DNA from: Siphonodentalium dalli | Lineage: Eukaryota > Mollusca > Scaphopoda > Gadilida > Siphonodentaliidae | NCBI GenBank assembly: GCA_032622095.1 | Contig: CP136068.1 | Location: forward strand, 48,416,443-48,480,442 | Reading direction: 5' to 3' | DNA length: 64,000 bases | Program-made: the position numbers and the translations under genes | Part shown: piece after piece, positions 15,201 through 27,642 of the stretch | Layout of the letters: every line of letters begins with the position of its first letter | Numbering within the stretch: the stretch's first letter is position 1 | Notes under the pieces: model-generated | Told to the model about the DNA's origin: nothing | Databases searched by the model: none | Seen by the model: the letters and a program-made list of their open reading frames with translations, nothing else

Positions 15201-17161
15201 CATTATCTCATGTGTTGTCGCATTCGATATTATCTCATGTGTTGTCGCATTCGATATTATCTCATGTGTTGCCGCATTCGACATTATCTCATGTGTTGCC
15301 GCATTCGATATTATCTCACGTGTTGTCGCATTCGATATTATCTCATGTGTTGTCGCATTCGACATTATCTCACGTGTTGTCGCATTCGATATTATCTCAT
15401 GTGTTGTCGCATTCAACATTATCTCATGTGTTGCCGCATTCGATATTATCTCATGTGTTGCCGCATTCGACATTATCTCATGTGTTGCCGCATTCGATAT
15501 TATCTCATGTGTTGTCGCATTCGATATTATCTCATGTGTTGTCGCATTCGACATTATCTCATGTGTTGTCGCATTCGACATTATCTCACGTGTTGTCGCA
15601 TTCGATATTATCTCATGTGTTGTCGCATTCAACAATATCTCATGTGTTGTCGCATTCGATATTATCTCATGTGTTGCCGCATTCGATATTATCTCATGTG
15701 TTGCCGCATTCGATATTATCTCACGTGTTGTCGCATTCGATATTATCTCATGTGTTGTCGCATTCGATATTATCTCATGTGTTGCCGCATTCGACATTAT
15801 CTCATGTGTTGTCGCATTCGATATTATCTCATGTGTTGCCGCATTCGACATTATCTCATGTGTTGCCGCATTCGACATTATCTCATGTGTTGTCGCATTC
15901 GATATTATCTCATGTGTTGCCGCATTCGACATTATCTCATGTGTTGTCGCATTCGATATTATCTCATGTGTTGCCGCATTCGATATTATCTCATGTGTTG
16001 CCGCATTCGACATTATCTCATGTGTTGTCGCATTCGATATTATCTCATGTGTTGTCGCATTCGATATTATCTCATGTGTTGTCGCATTCGATATTATCTC
16101 ATGTGTTGCCGCATTCGACATTATCTCACGTGTTGTCGCATTCAACATTATCTCATGTGTTGTCGCATTCGATATTATCTCATGTGTTGTCGCATTCGAT
16201 ATTATCTCATGTGTTGTCGCATTCAACATTATCTCATGTGTTGTCGCATTCGATATTATCTCATGTGTTGTCGCATTCGATATTATCTCATGTGTTGTCG
16301 CATTCGACATTATCTCATGTGTTGTCGCATTCGATATTATCTCATGTGTTGTCGCATTCGATATTATCTCATGTGTTGTCGCATTCGATATTATCTCATG
16401 TGTTGTCGCATTCGATATTATCTCATGTGTTGTCGCATTCAACAATATCTCACGTGTTGTCGCATTCGATATTATCTCATGTGTTGTCGCATTCAACAAT
16501 ATCTCACGTGTTGTCGCATTCGATATTATCTCATGTGTTGTCGCATTCGACATTATCTCATGTGTTGTCGCATTCGATATTATCTCATGTGTTGTCGCAT
16601 TCGATATTATCTCACGTGTTGTCGCATTCGATATTATCTCATGTGTTGTCGCATTCGACATTATCTCATGTGTTGCCGCATTCGATATTATCTCATGTGT
16701 TGTCGCATTCGATATTATCTCATGTGTTGTCGCATTCGACATTATCTCATGTGTTGTCGCATTCGATATTATCTCATGTGTTGTCGCATTCGATATTATC
16801 TCATGTGTTGTCGCATTCAACAATATCTCACGTGTTGTCGCATTCGATATTATCTCATGTGTTGTCGCATTCGATATTATCTCATGTGTTGTCGCATTCG
16901 ATATTATCTCATGTGTTGTCGCATTCGACATTATCTCACGTGTTGCCGCATTCAACAATATCTCATGTGTTGTCGCATTCGATATTATCTCATGTGTTGT
17001 CGCATTCAACAATATCTCATGTGTTGTCGCATTCGATATTATCTCATGTGTTGCCGCATTCGATATTATCTCATGTGTTGCCGCATTCGATATTATCTCA
17101 CGTGTTGTCGCATTCGATATTATCTCATGTGTTGCCGCATTCGATATTATCTCATGTGTTG

Positions 17162-18180
17162 CCGCATTCGATATTATCTCATGTGTTGTCGCATTCGACA
17201 TTATCTCACGTGTTGCCGCATTCGATATTATCTCATGTGTTGTCGCATTCGATATTATCTCATGTGTTGTCGCATTCGATATTATCTCATGTGTTGTCGC
17301 ATTCGACATTATCTCATGTGTTGCCGCATTCAATATTATCTCATGTGTTGTCGCATTCGATATTATCTCATGTGCTGTCGCATTCGACATTATCTCATGT
17401 GTTGCCGCATTCAATATTATCTCATGTGTTGTCGCATTCGATATTATCTCATGTGTTGCCGCATTCGATATTATCTCATGTGTTGCCGCATTCGATATTA
17501 TCTCATGTGTTGCCGCATTCAATATTATCTCATGTGTTGTCGCATTCAATATTATCTCATGTGTTGCCGCATTCGATATTATCTCATGTGTTGCCGCATT
17601 CGATATTATCTCATGTGTTGCCGCATTCGATATTATCTCATGTGTTGCCGCATTCGATATTATCTCATGTGTTGTCGCATTCGATATTATCTCATGTGTT
17701 GTCGCATTCGATATTATCTCATGTGTTGTCGCATTCGACATTATCTCACGTGTTGCCGCATTCGATATTATCTCATGTGTTGTCGCATTCGATATTATCT
17801 CATGTGTTGTCGCATTCGATATTATCTCATGTGTTGTCGCATTCGACATTATCTCATGTGTTGCCGCATTCAATATTATCTCATGTGTTGTCGCATTCGA
17901 TATTATCTCATGTGTTGTCGCATTCGACATTATCTCATGTGTTGCCGCATTCAATATTATCTCATGTGTTGTCGCATTCGATATTATCTCATGTGTTGCC
18001 GCATTCGATATTATCTCATGTGTTGCCGCATTCGATATTATCTCATGTGTTGCCGCATTCAATATTATCTCATGTGTTGTCGCATTCGATATTATCTCAT
18101 GTGTTGCCGCATTCGATATTATCTCATGTGTTGCCGCATTCGATATTATCTCATGTGTTGCCGCATTCGATATTATCTCA
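17162..18180. repeat. Higher-order duplication inside the array, 20-unit (540-bp) spacing
   Basis: The sequence of about 17165-17640 matches 17705-18180 almost base for base at 540 bp (20 x 27) spacing. I see two differences: the private C at 17375, and one CAAT/CGAT change near 17549/18089. The private change is present in only one copy, so it arose after the duplication. Confidence 0.85.
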
Positions 18181-21100
18181 CGTGTTGTCGCATTCGATAT
18201 TATCTCATGTGTTGTCGCATTCGACATTATCTCATGTGTTGCCGCATTCAATATTATCTCATGTGTTGTCGCATTCGATATTATCTCATGTGTTGCCGCA
18301 TTCGATATTATCTCATGTGTTGTCGCATTCGACATTATCTCACGTGTTGCCGCATTCAATATTATCTCATGTGTTGTCGCATTCGATATTATCTCATGTG
18401 TTGCCGCATTCGATATTATCTCATGTGTTGTCGCATTCGACATTATCTCATGTGTTGCCGCATTCAATATTATCTCATGTGTTGTCGCATTCGATATTAT
18501 CTCATGTGTTGTCGCATTCGACATTATCTCATGTGTTGTCGCATTCGATATTATCTCATGTGTTGCCGCATTCAATATTATCTCATGTGTTGTCGCATTC
18601 GACATTATCTCATGTGTTGTCGCATTCGACATTATCTCACGTGTTGTCGCATTCGACATTATCTCATGTGTTGCCGCATTCAATATTATCTCATGTGTTG
18701 TCGCATTCGACATTATCTCATGTGTTGTCGCATTCGACATTATCTCACGTGTTGTCGCATTCGATATTATCTCATGTGTTGTCGCATTCGATATTATCTC
18801 ATGTGTTGTCGCATTCGATATTATCTCATGTGTTGTCGCATTCGATATTATCTCATGTGTTGCCGCATTCAATATTATCTCATGTGTTGTCGCATTCGAT
18901 ATTATCTCATGTGTTGTCGCATTCGATATTATCTCATGTGTTGTCGCATTCGACATTATCTCACGTGTTGCCGCATTCAATATTATCTCATGTGTTGTCG
19001 CATTCGATATTATCTCATGTGTTGTCGCATTCGATATTATCTCATGTGTTGCCGCATTCGACATTATCTCATGTGTTGCCGCATTCAATATTATCTCATG
19101 TGTTGTCGCATTCGATATTATCTCATGTGTTGTCGCATTCGACATTATCTCACGTGTTGCCGCATTCAATATTATCTCATGTGTTGTCGCATTCGATATT
19201 ATCTCATGTGTTGCCGCATTCGATATTATCTCACGTGTTGTCGCATTCGATATTATCTCATGTGTTGCCGCATTCGATATTATCTCATGTGTTGCCGCAT
19301 TCGATATTATCTCATGTGTTGTCGCATTCGACATTATCTCACGTGTTGCCGCATTCGATATTATCTCATGTGTTGTCGCATTCGATATTATCTCATGTGT
19401 TGTCGCATTCGATATTATCTCATGTGTTGTCGCATTCGACATTATCTCATGTGTTGTCGCATTCGACATTATCTCATGTGTTGTCGCATTCGATATTATC
19501 TCATGTGTTGTCGCATTCGACATTATCTCATGTGTTGCCGCATTCAATATTATCTCATGTGTTGTCGCATTCGATATTATCTCATGTGTTGTCGCATTCG
19601 ACATTATCTCATGTGTTGCCGCATTCAATATTATCTCATGTGTTGTCGCATTCGATATTATCTCATGTGTTGTCGCATTCGACATTATCTCATGTGTTGC
19701 CGCATTCAATATTATCTCATGTGTTGTCGCATTCGATATTATCTCATGTGTTGCCGCATTCGATATTATCTCATGTGTTGTCGCATTCAACAATATCTCA
19801 TGTGTTGTCGCATTCGATATTATCTCATGTGTTGCCGCATTCGATATTATCTCATGTGTTGTCGCATTCGATATTATCTCACGTGTTGTCGCATTCGACA
19901 TTATCTCACGTGTTGTCGCATTCGATATTATCTCATGTGTTGCCGCATTCAACATTATCTCAAGTGTTGTCGCATTCGACATTATCTCATGTGTTGTCGC
20001 ATTCGATATTATCTCATGTGTTGTCGCATTCAACAATATCTCATGTGTTGTCGCATTCGATATTATCTCATGTGTTGCCGCATTCGATATTATCTCATGT
20101 GTTGCCGCATTCGATATTATCTCACGTGTTGCCGCATTCAATATTATCTCATGTGTTGTCGCATTCGATATTATCTCATGTGTTGTCGCATTCGACATTA
20201 TCTCACGTGTTGCCGCATTCAACATTATCTCACGTGTTGTCGCATTCGATATTATCTCATGTGTTGCCGCATTCGACATTATCTCACGTGTTGCCGCATT
20301 CGATATTATCTCATGTGTTGTCGCATTCGATATTATCTCATGTGTTGTCGCATTCGATATTATCTCATGTGTTGTCGCATTCGATATTATCTCATGTGTT
20401 GTCGCATTCGATATTATCTCACGTGTTGCCGCATTCAACATTATCTCACGTGTTGTCGCATTCGATATTATCTCATGTGTTGCCGCATTCGACATTATCT
20501 CACGTGTTGCCGCATTCGATATTATCTCATGTGTTGTCGCATTCGATATTATCTCATGTGTTGTCGCATTCGACATTATCTCATGTGTTGTCGCATTCAA
20601 CATTATCTCATGTGTTGTCGCATTCGACATTATCTCATGTGTTGTCGCATTCGATATTATCTCATGTGTTGTCGCATTCGACATTATCTCATGTGTTGTC
20701 GCATTCGATATTATCTCATGTGTTGCCGCATTCGACATTATCTCACGTGTTGCCGCATTCAACATTATCTCACGTGTTGTCGCATTCGATATTATCTCAT
20801 GTGTTGCCGCATTCGACATTATCTCACGTGTTGCCGCATTCAACATTATCTCACGTGTTGTCGCATTCGATATTATCTCATGTGTTGTCGCATTCGACAT
20901 TATCTCACGTGTTGCCGCATTCAACATTATCTCACGTGTTGTCGCATTCGATATTATCTCATGTGTTGCCGCATTCGATATTATCTCATGTGTTGCCGCA
21001 TTCGATATTATCTCATGTGTTGTCGCATTCGACATTATCTCACGTGTTGCCGCATTCGATATTATCTCATGTGTTGTCGCATTCGACATTATCTCACGTG

Positions 21101-22818
21101 TTGCCGCATTCAACATTATCTCATGTGTTGTCGCATTCGATATTATCTCATGTGTTGTCGCATTCGATATTATCTCATGTGTTGTCGCATTCGATATTAT
21201 CTCATGTGTTGTCGCATTCGATATTATCTCATGTGTTGTCGCATTCGACATTATCTCATGTGTTGTCGCATTCGATATTATCTCATGTGTTGTCGCATTC
21301 GACATTATCTCATGTGTTGCCGCATTCGATATTATCTCATGTGTTGCCGCATTCAATATTATCTCATGTGTTGCCGCATTCAATATTATCTCATGTGTTG
21401 CCGCATTCAATATTATCTCATGTGTTGTCGCATTCGATATTATCTCATGTGTTGTCGCATTCGATATTATCTCATGTGTTGTCGCATTCGACATTATCTC
21501 ATGTGTTGTCGCATTCGATATTATCTCATGTGTTGTCGCATTCGACATTATCTCATGTGTTGCCGCATTCGATATTATCTCATGTGTTGCCGCATTCAAT
21601 ATTATCTCATGTGTTGTCGCATTCGATATTATCTCATGTGTTGTCGCATTCGATATTATCTCATGTGTTGTCGCATTCGACATTATCTCATGTGTTGCCG
21701 CATTCAATATTATCTCATGTGTTGTCGCATTCGATATTATCTCATGTGTTGCCGCATTCGATATTATCTCACGTGTTGTCGCATTCGACATTATCTCACG
21801 TGTTGCCGCATTCAATATTATCTCATGTGTTGTCGCATTCGACATTATCTCACGTGTTGTCGCATTCGACATTATCTCACGTGTTGTCGCATTCGATATT
21901 ATCTCATGTGTTGCCGCATTCGATATTATCTCATGTGTTGCCGCATTCGATATTATCTCATGTGTTGCCGCATTCGATATTATCTCATGTGTTGCCGCAT
22001 TCGATATTATCTCATGTGTTGTCGCATTCGACATTATCTCATGTGTTGTCGCATTCAATATTATCTCATGTGTTGTCGCATTCAACATTATCTCATGTGT
22101 TGCCGCATTCGATATTATCTCATGTGTTGTCGCATTCGATATTATCTCATGTGTTGTCGCATTCGACATTATCTCATGTGTTGTCGCATTCGATATTATC
22201 TCATGTGTTGTCGCATTCAACATTATCTCATGTGTTGTCGCATTCGACATTATCTCATGTGTTGTCGCATTCAACATTATCTCATGTGTTGCCGCATTCG
22301 ATATTATCTCATGTGTTGTCGCATTCGACATTATCTCATGTGTTGTCGCATTCGACATTATCTCATGTGTTGTCGCATTCGACATTATCTCATGTGTTGC
22401 CGCATTCGATATTATCTCATGTGTTGCCGCATTCGATATTATCTCATGTGTTGTCGCATTCGATATTATCTCATGTGTTGTCGCATTCGATATTATCTCA
22501 TGTGTTGCCGCATTCGATATTATCTCATGTGTTGCCGCATTCGATATTATCTCATGTGTTGCCGCATTCGATATTATCTCATGTGTTGTCGCATTCGATA
22601 TTATCTCATGTGTTGTCGCATTCGATATTATCTCATGTGTTGCCGCATTCGATATTATCTCATGTGTTGCCGCATTCGATATTATCTCATGTGTTGCCGC
22701 ATTCGATATTATCTCATGTGTTGCCGCATTCGATATTATCTCATGTGTTGTCGCATTCGACATTATCTCATGTGTTGTCGCATTCGACATTATCTCACGT
22801 GTTGCCGCATTCGATATT

Positions 22819-22930
22819 TCCGAAAATGTTACAGCTATGAATCTTCGCCAACACATCTACATCGACGACGACACATTACCGAAACTGGTGTTCCCATCTG
22901 AATTTTGTATAAACAACCGTTATTTATAAT
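22819..22930. other. Right junction of the array
   Basis: The array stops abruptly after the partial unit CGATATT and passes into unique sequence. One plus-strand frame stays open for about 37 more codons to a TAA at 22,927-22,929, and the tail includes an I-D-D-D stretch. No known domain is recognisable. The change is sharp, in contrast to the gradual left edge. Confidence 0.6.
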
Positions 22931-23205
22931 AATAATTCATAATAGCTTTGGCAAATGGCGGTAATTGTGTCACTATTGTAGTGTTATATTTATTTTTATT
23001 TGCAATACATTATTTCAAATCAAAATGAAATTTTCATTCACCAGTAAACATGTGGAATAATTTCAAACCGATGTGTCAAGATCTACCTGGGTTATTATTT
23101 TTTTCCTTCTCCACCAAGATATTTTCCACGTTGTTCGTAAACTAACTAATAACATTGCCGTGGCCTTAAATGTATAGTGATGTAAGTGTGCATATACCAA
23201 CAAAA

Positions 23206-23243
23206 CACCACCATCATCATCATAATCGTCATCATCATCATCC
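23206..23243. repeat. Imperfect (CAT)n microsatellite
   Basis: A run of ACC/ATC/CAT triplets of about 38 bp with a few interruptions. It is simple repeat DNA with no sign of coding use. Confidence 0.85.
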
Positions 23244-23255
23244 AGCCTTGTCTCC

Positions 23256-23284
23256 TGAAAATAAGTTCATATTGAACTTATTTT
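23256..23284. repeat. 29-bp palindrome
   Basis: GAAAATAAGTTCA, then TAT, then TGAACTTATTTTC: 13-bp arms matching perfectly around a 3-bp centre. Related words (AAGTTCATAT, TATTTGAATC) recur near 36.2 and 36.5 kb, so this is probably the tip of a small dispersed inverted-repeat element. Confidence 0.7.
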
Positions 23285-24968
23285 CAAAACACAACTAAGC
23301 CCATATCGGCATATTTGAATCATTGCTACGCTCAATATGAGCCACTTTGGACGCCATCTTCATTACAAAAAAATTATCAAAGCGAAATTTAGCGGATTGT
23401 GGATATGTCATAGATGATATCTTCCTCTACAAAATGGTATAAAAACCAACTTAGTCCAAATTTGTTATAGGTTGACCCTAAAATTTGAGTTTATCGACCG
23501 GGCTATTAATTGACTTACCAGCTTTACGCTCTGTATAATCTGTTTTCATTTTGGCCCGCGCCAATACGAACCTATGTACATGTAAATATTTAGGTCCAGT
23601 ATGAACCTATTTTCACGAGGATGCGTTGCATCGTCACCATGATCATCGTGTAATTAATTATTTGTTTGTTAATTTACTAATGCTCTTATTTTCCCTGTCG
23701 ATAAACATTTAAATCGGATATAACATTATTCCAACCGCGATAACTTCGTCTACGCATATTCGTACCTATCGTGTAGATAATCCAAGCTGTACAACTTGTA
23801 TTACTTTCTCATTTGATACGACCATACCAAAACGTGCATATATTGTACACAATGGGACGATATGGAAACAGTTAAGGGAGCACCACATTGTTGCATACCG
23901 GAATGACTCGTTAAGGCCTTCATCCACATGTTGCATCATCTTCGTATTGTGAAATGTATTTTCGGCAAATTGGAAATCCGGATTGTTTTCTTAAAGTTTT
24001 GTTAACTTTTATTGATGTGACATACAATTTAAGAAATTTAATGCTGGACGTTTCGGCAATTTCGTTTGTGGTTGGCACTTAAATGATTCAGCACCCGATT
24101 TTTCGGTACTTCTGAAGTTTCTAAATTTCAGACTACTAAACGATCAGTGATTGTCAGACATATCTTTGTTTAAATTCCTCATTTCAGTAAAATGTGATAC
24201 AACATGTATATTGAATATAAAAAACAAACACAGGATGGAACAAATTATAAAAATGGCGATGAAGATTATAAATATCACGAGTTATTCCGCGCTCCGCGTG
24301 TATACTGTTTCGCCGTTTCTTGGTATACAGTGGGCGATGGGGGATCTATTTATAGAATGACAATTATTGGGACACATTAACAGTTGTAGTGCGACCCCGA
24401 GGCCGAGCCAGATAAAAGGTGTAGTTGGGAATTTCAATTTCGTGTATTGACGTTTACATTATATCAATAATGTTGATTTTTGTTTTGTGATAAGCTATGC
24501 CAATTACAAATAACATAAATGGAAAAGATACTACTATTATACAATCATGGGTAGATAATATATCTTGAGCGCGTTACCATTTCTGACTATGGTTTTCTTG
24601 TACACACTAAGATACGAACGTCAGTGGCCCCGCAGTGCCCATGCATCGTGCAATATAAATAAACAGGTTTTCTCCTCCAATTTCACAACGAGAATCAATC
24701 GAAGCTACGGTATGAGAGACATGAACGCTGCCAACCTTTCACTTCATAGTTACAGTATATTCAGTCAGTATCACAATAGCTGCCTGTTTATTCCAATCGG
24801 ATTTATACTTCTTGCTTGCAGCTATATTTAAAATCAAATACTCAGTGTTTCCTATGGTGTGTATTGGTCGATCGCTGGGAACACAATGCGTTTAATATCA
24901 GACCATGCCATTTAGGTAGCTCCGGACATCCTTTTCATGATAAAATTTGACTGATCGTTGATGCAGGT

Positions 24969-25337
24969 ATGAATATGAAGACTAAAAATCGTTTACCAAA
25001 ACGTTATGTAAAAACTCGCCTTGCAAATGTTCTCAATGTGGTACAGACGGTGATAGTAATTATGTGCAAGTTTGCAGTGTTGGGAATATTCATGTTCAGC
25101 CACAGTGGATTGCAATGTCAAGCTCTCGATGAATCGCAAACTGAATTGGAAGCAATGGGACCAATCATGCAACCAACCGTCTCCAACATACTCCGATGTA
25201 ACAAACTTTGCGAGCGACAGCCTGATTGTGTATCGAGAGCTTACCATGTCGGTACAAGGGAATGTGTTCTGTTGAGAGCCAGATTCAACCAAACTCTACA
25301 GCTCAATCGAAAATGGCAGGCCAATAACATGGAAAAG
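24969..25337 (+). CDS. Exon 1 of a secreted PAN/apple - mucin - C-type lectin gene
   Basis: The frame opens at ATG 24,969. An internal Met at residue 32 (25,062) begins a short hydrophobic stretch ending near Gln-Cys-Gln-Ala (residues 49-52). This looks like a signal peptide, and the internal Met is an equally plausible start. The mature part has cysteines at residues 77, 81, 87 and 99, with spacing and context (CNKLCERQPDCVSRAYHV) typical of PAN/apple modules, which mediate protein or sugar binding outside the cell. The exon ends at a clear donor, AAG|GTAGGA, in phase 0. Phase 0 matches the acceptor of the 79-nt exon at 39,443. The upstream boundary is uncertain: an AG lies just before the first ATG, so the real start could be in an earlier exon. 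The family assignment rests on the cysteine pattern only. Confidence 0.6.
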
Positions 25338-25859
25338 GTAGGACTATTTTAAGGATCAAGGGAACTCACTTGACCTAATAAGAACCACATGTTTACCATC
25401 AGAACAACTCGAAATTATTTGCTGCAAAATACATAATTTTAGAAGCGAAAATATGTTTTTGGATTCACGTACCATATAAATGTACCACCACTTTTATTTT
25501 CTGAAAAGGTAATAATGTTAGTGGATGAATAACAACGTGATAATTATTTGAAACTTTAGTCCGACCAGTGAACGGGGAAACAAGACATGTTGAAGTCTCA
25601 ATTTCAACGCAATTTTCTTGTTTTTGTTATAAATTTGACACTTATAATGTTTTTTCTGAATGTGTTACAGCTATATCAATTTGTGTGCTTTATACAAGTT
25701 TGATAGCAGAGACGTGGGGGTAGGGGGTTGGGTGTGTCTCATACCTGCTAAAACATATTTAAGTTGGAAATTCCACACCAACAATAGGTAGAAAATGTTC
25801 TTGTAGTTCGATTTTCAAACAATTTATTGAGGAATTAATTGTTTTTGGATCAATATTTG

Positions 25860-26500
25860 CATATTTTTTGTAAAATTTTTGGACTGAAATGGTCATCCCT
25901 TGGAAATTTTCCAACCTTAGGGGGGTGACGGGTTGGAAATGTCTAACACTTGGAAAGCTTGTGTCCTAGTCCCTCACACGTGGCCAGTCGAAAACTGCTA
26001 GTTAATTTAAGAAAACAATATTGTCATACATTTGGTCAACATTGTCATTAGAATTATCATCAGTTGGAAACATCCAACTCTAGGAAGGTTTTGTCTAGAT
26101 GCTAGGATTTTCTTGTTCTGATTTCAAATTTTTCGCACATCGGGCCGAACCATGGTCCGCCCGGTGTGTCGTTGCCCCCCCCCCCCCCCCACCCCCGTGG
26201 CCAATTAAAAAACTGCTAATTAGTTTAACAAAAACAATATTTTACTCCATTTGGTCAAACTTTTTGACTGAAATGGTCATCAGTTGCAGGATTTTCCAAC
26301 CTGAGGGGGAGTATGAGGTTTGAAATTTCCAACAGTAGGAAATCTTCAGTTGAGACTAGTTTAGATGCTAGGATTTGCGATTTTCTTGTATAGTTTTCAA
26401 AATTTTCTCACACCGGACCGAACAACCTTGGTCTGCCCAGTGTGTCCTGGTATCTTGTCCGTAGCTGTGTGTATTTGTCCGGAGTTAGACCACTAGATGT
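25860..26500. repeat. Diverged direct copies of a TTGGAAA/TCCAAC-rich repeat with a poly-C tract
   Basis: Several phrases recur within 600 bp: GACTGAAATGGTCATC near 25,883 and 26,268; GTGGCCA followed by AACTGCTA at 25,980 and 26,197; and TAGATGCTAGGATTT at about 26,095 and 26,363. The spacings differ (roughly 217-384 bp), so this is a scrambled set of related copies rather than a clean tandem. A C-run lies at 26,175-26,196. Similar words reappear near 38.1-38.3 kb and, inverted, near 44.5-44.6 kb, which suggests a dispersed family of unknown type. Confidence 0.6.
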
Positions 26501-27642
26501 TAGGATTTATGCAATTTTTAGGTTAGTATACCGGGTATATAGAACAATGGTTTATGAATATATAGGATATAGGCCTGAGCACTGAGGTGCAAGGGAGGGG
26601 TGCAAATGGAATTATGCAAAACTTGTGTTTGGTCTTATTTTGATTCAAAGGGGGTGTGCAGTTTTAATTTCACAAGGCGACACTCCCAAACAGAGGCCAT
26701 CTAGCCACGTCCCTGTTTTGATAGACAGATATTTGTTACAGATGAGGTTCCCTGATCCTTAATGTCCGCATCAGGGTAATATGATATAAAGGTTTATTCC
26801 TTCATTCTGACATAATTAGTCGACGAATACCCAATAGTTTCAGCTTGATGCGGCCAAATGGAACACATAACGGGACGTTGGGACCGAAGGCGAATAGATT
26901 TGCTGCAGGATGTTATAACTCTCACTCCATCAGCGAGTGATACACATAGACTAAATAATAATATTAATAATGGCCACAGTGTCGTGTGAATGTTCACGAT
27001 TTTGCCCTATTAAGTTTCTCGACTAGGCAGCTTACAAGTTATGCTAACAGCTAACAGCCTCCACGATGGTACATATTTACAGTAATTACTTCTCTGGTTG
27101 TTTATGTTTATACGAACCAATATGCACCAGGCTAGGCAACGATTGTTCACAATGTATTTAAGCATCGACAACATGAGATATGTATCATACACATTCAGCG
27201 TAATCCACACTAAGTTCCACCGCTTCGAGGATTTATGTGAAAAACGATTCTGTTTGAAACGATATATGATCAATGTTGTATTTAGGTAACATGTTTACTG
27301 ACAGTAAGTTGTTCATCCTACATCATCATTCGCTGTCGTATATCACATTAGACAAAATTCAGTCAAAATTAGATGTCCAGTCCCATGTCCACCGTTTTGA
27401 AATTGTCAAGCAAACTTTGGTTCCTGGAACCCCTAGGTCACGTAATCAGCAGCCGGGTTCATTTTATAAACCGCGTGGTATATTTGGTAGCGGCTGCCGT
27501 TTATTACACAGCTATCATCCATATGATTGACCCTATCATATTTGTCATTTACCGACTCTGCCTCACGATTAAATCGCGCGCTGACTGTTCCCCCAAAAAC
27601 CCGCAAATTATTTGCTTATAATAGAACGTGTTGTATGTAGAT

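Larger units (their letters stand above)
3615..22818. repeat. 19.2-kb satellite: 711 tandem copies of a 27-bp unit
   Basis: The unit opens with CGATATTATCTCATGTG and closes with TTGTCGCATT. From 3615 to 22,811 there are exactly 711 x 27 bp, followed by a 7-bp partial copy, so there is no net insertion or deletion. Variation is concentrated at six positions, each with two states: 2 (G/A), 4 (T/C), 6 (T/A), 14 (T/C), 21 (T/C) and 23 (G/A). I noticed only five private changes: 3990, 12762, 13254, 17375 and 19963. Every unit carries a CANNTG E-box, usually CATGTG or CACGTG. Three plus-strand frames and one minus-strand frame lack stops; one plus frame is broken by the C-to-T change at 13254. I read this as non-coding satellite or macrosatellite DNA. 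A repetitive protein cannot be strictly excluded without transcripts. Confidence 0.97.
22931..24968. other. Spacer between the array and the first exon
   Basis: No gene is recognisable. The stretch holds a CAT-type microsatellite, a 29-bp palindrome at 23,256-23,284 and one copy of a dispersed repeat word (TTGGCCCGCGCCA, 23,551-23,563). The open frames at 24,151-24,360 and 24,565-24,831 show no family resemblance. The region just upstream of 24,969 should hold the promoter or an upstream exon of the PAN/lectin gene, but I can point to no convincing core promoter element. Confidence 0.5.

Noticed and set aside
3615-22818. CRISPR-like array of short repeats
   Set aside because: The repeats are directly adjacent with no unique spacers, no cas-like genes are present, and the context is eukaryotic.
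3488-22840. A 6,450-residue SHVLSHSIL-type repeat protein
   Set aside because: Four frames are open for the same arithmetic reason. No frame shows preferential synonymous change, and the flanks have no recognisable domain. Kept only as a testable possibility.
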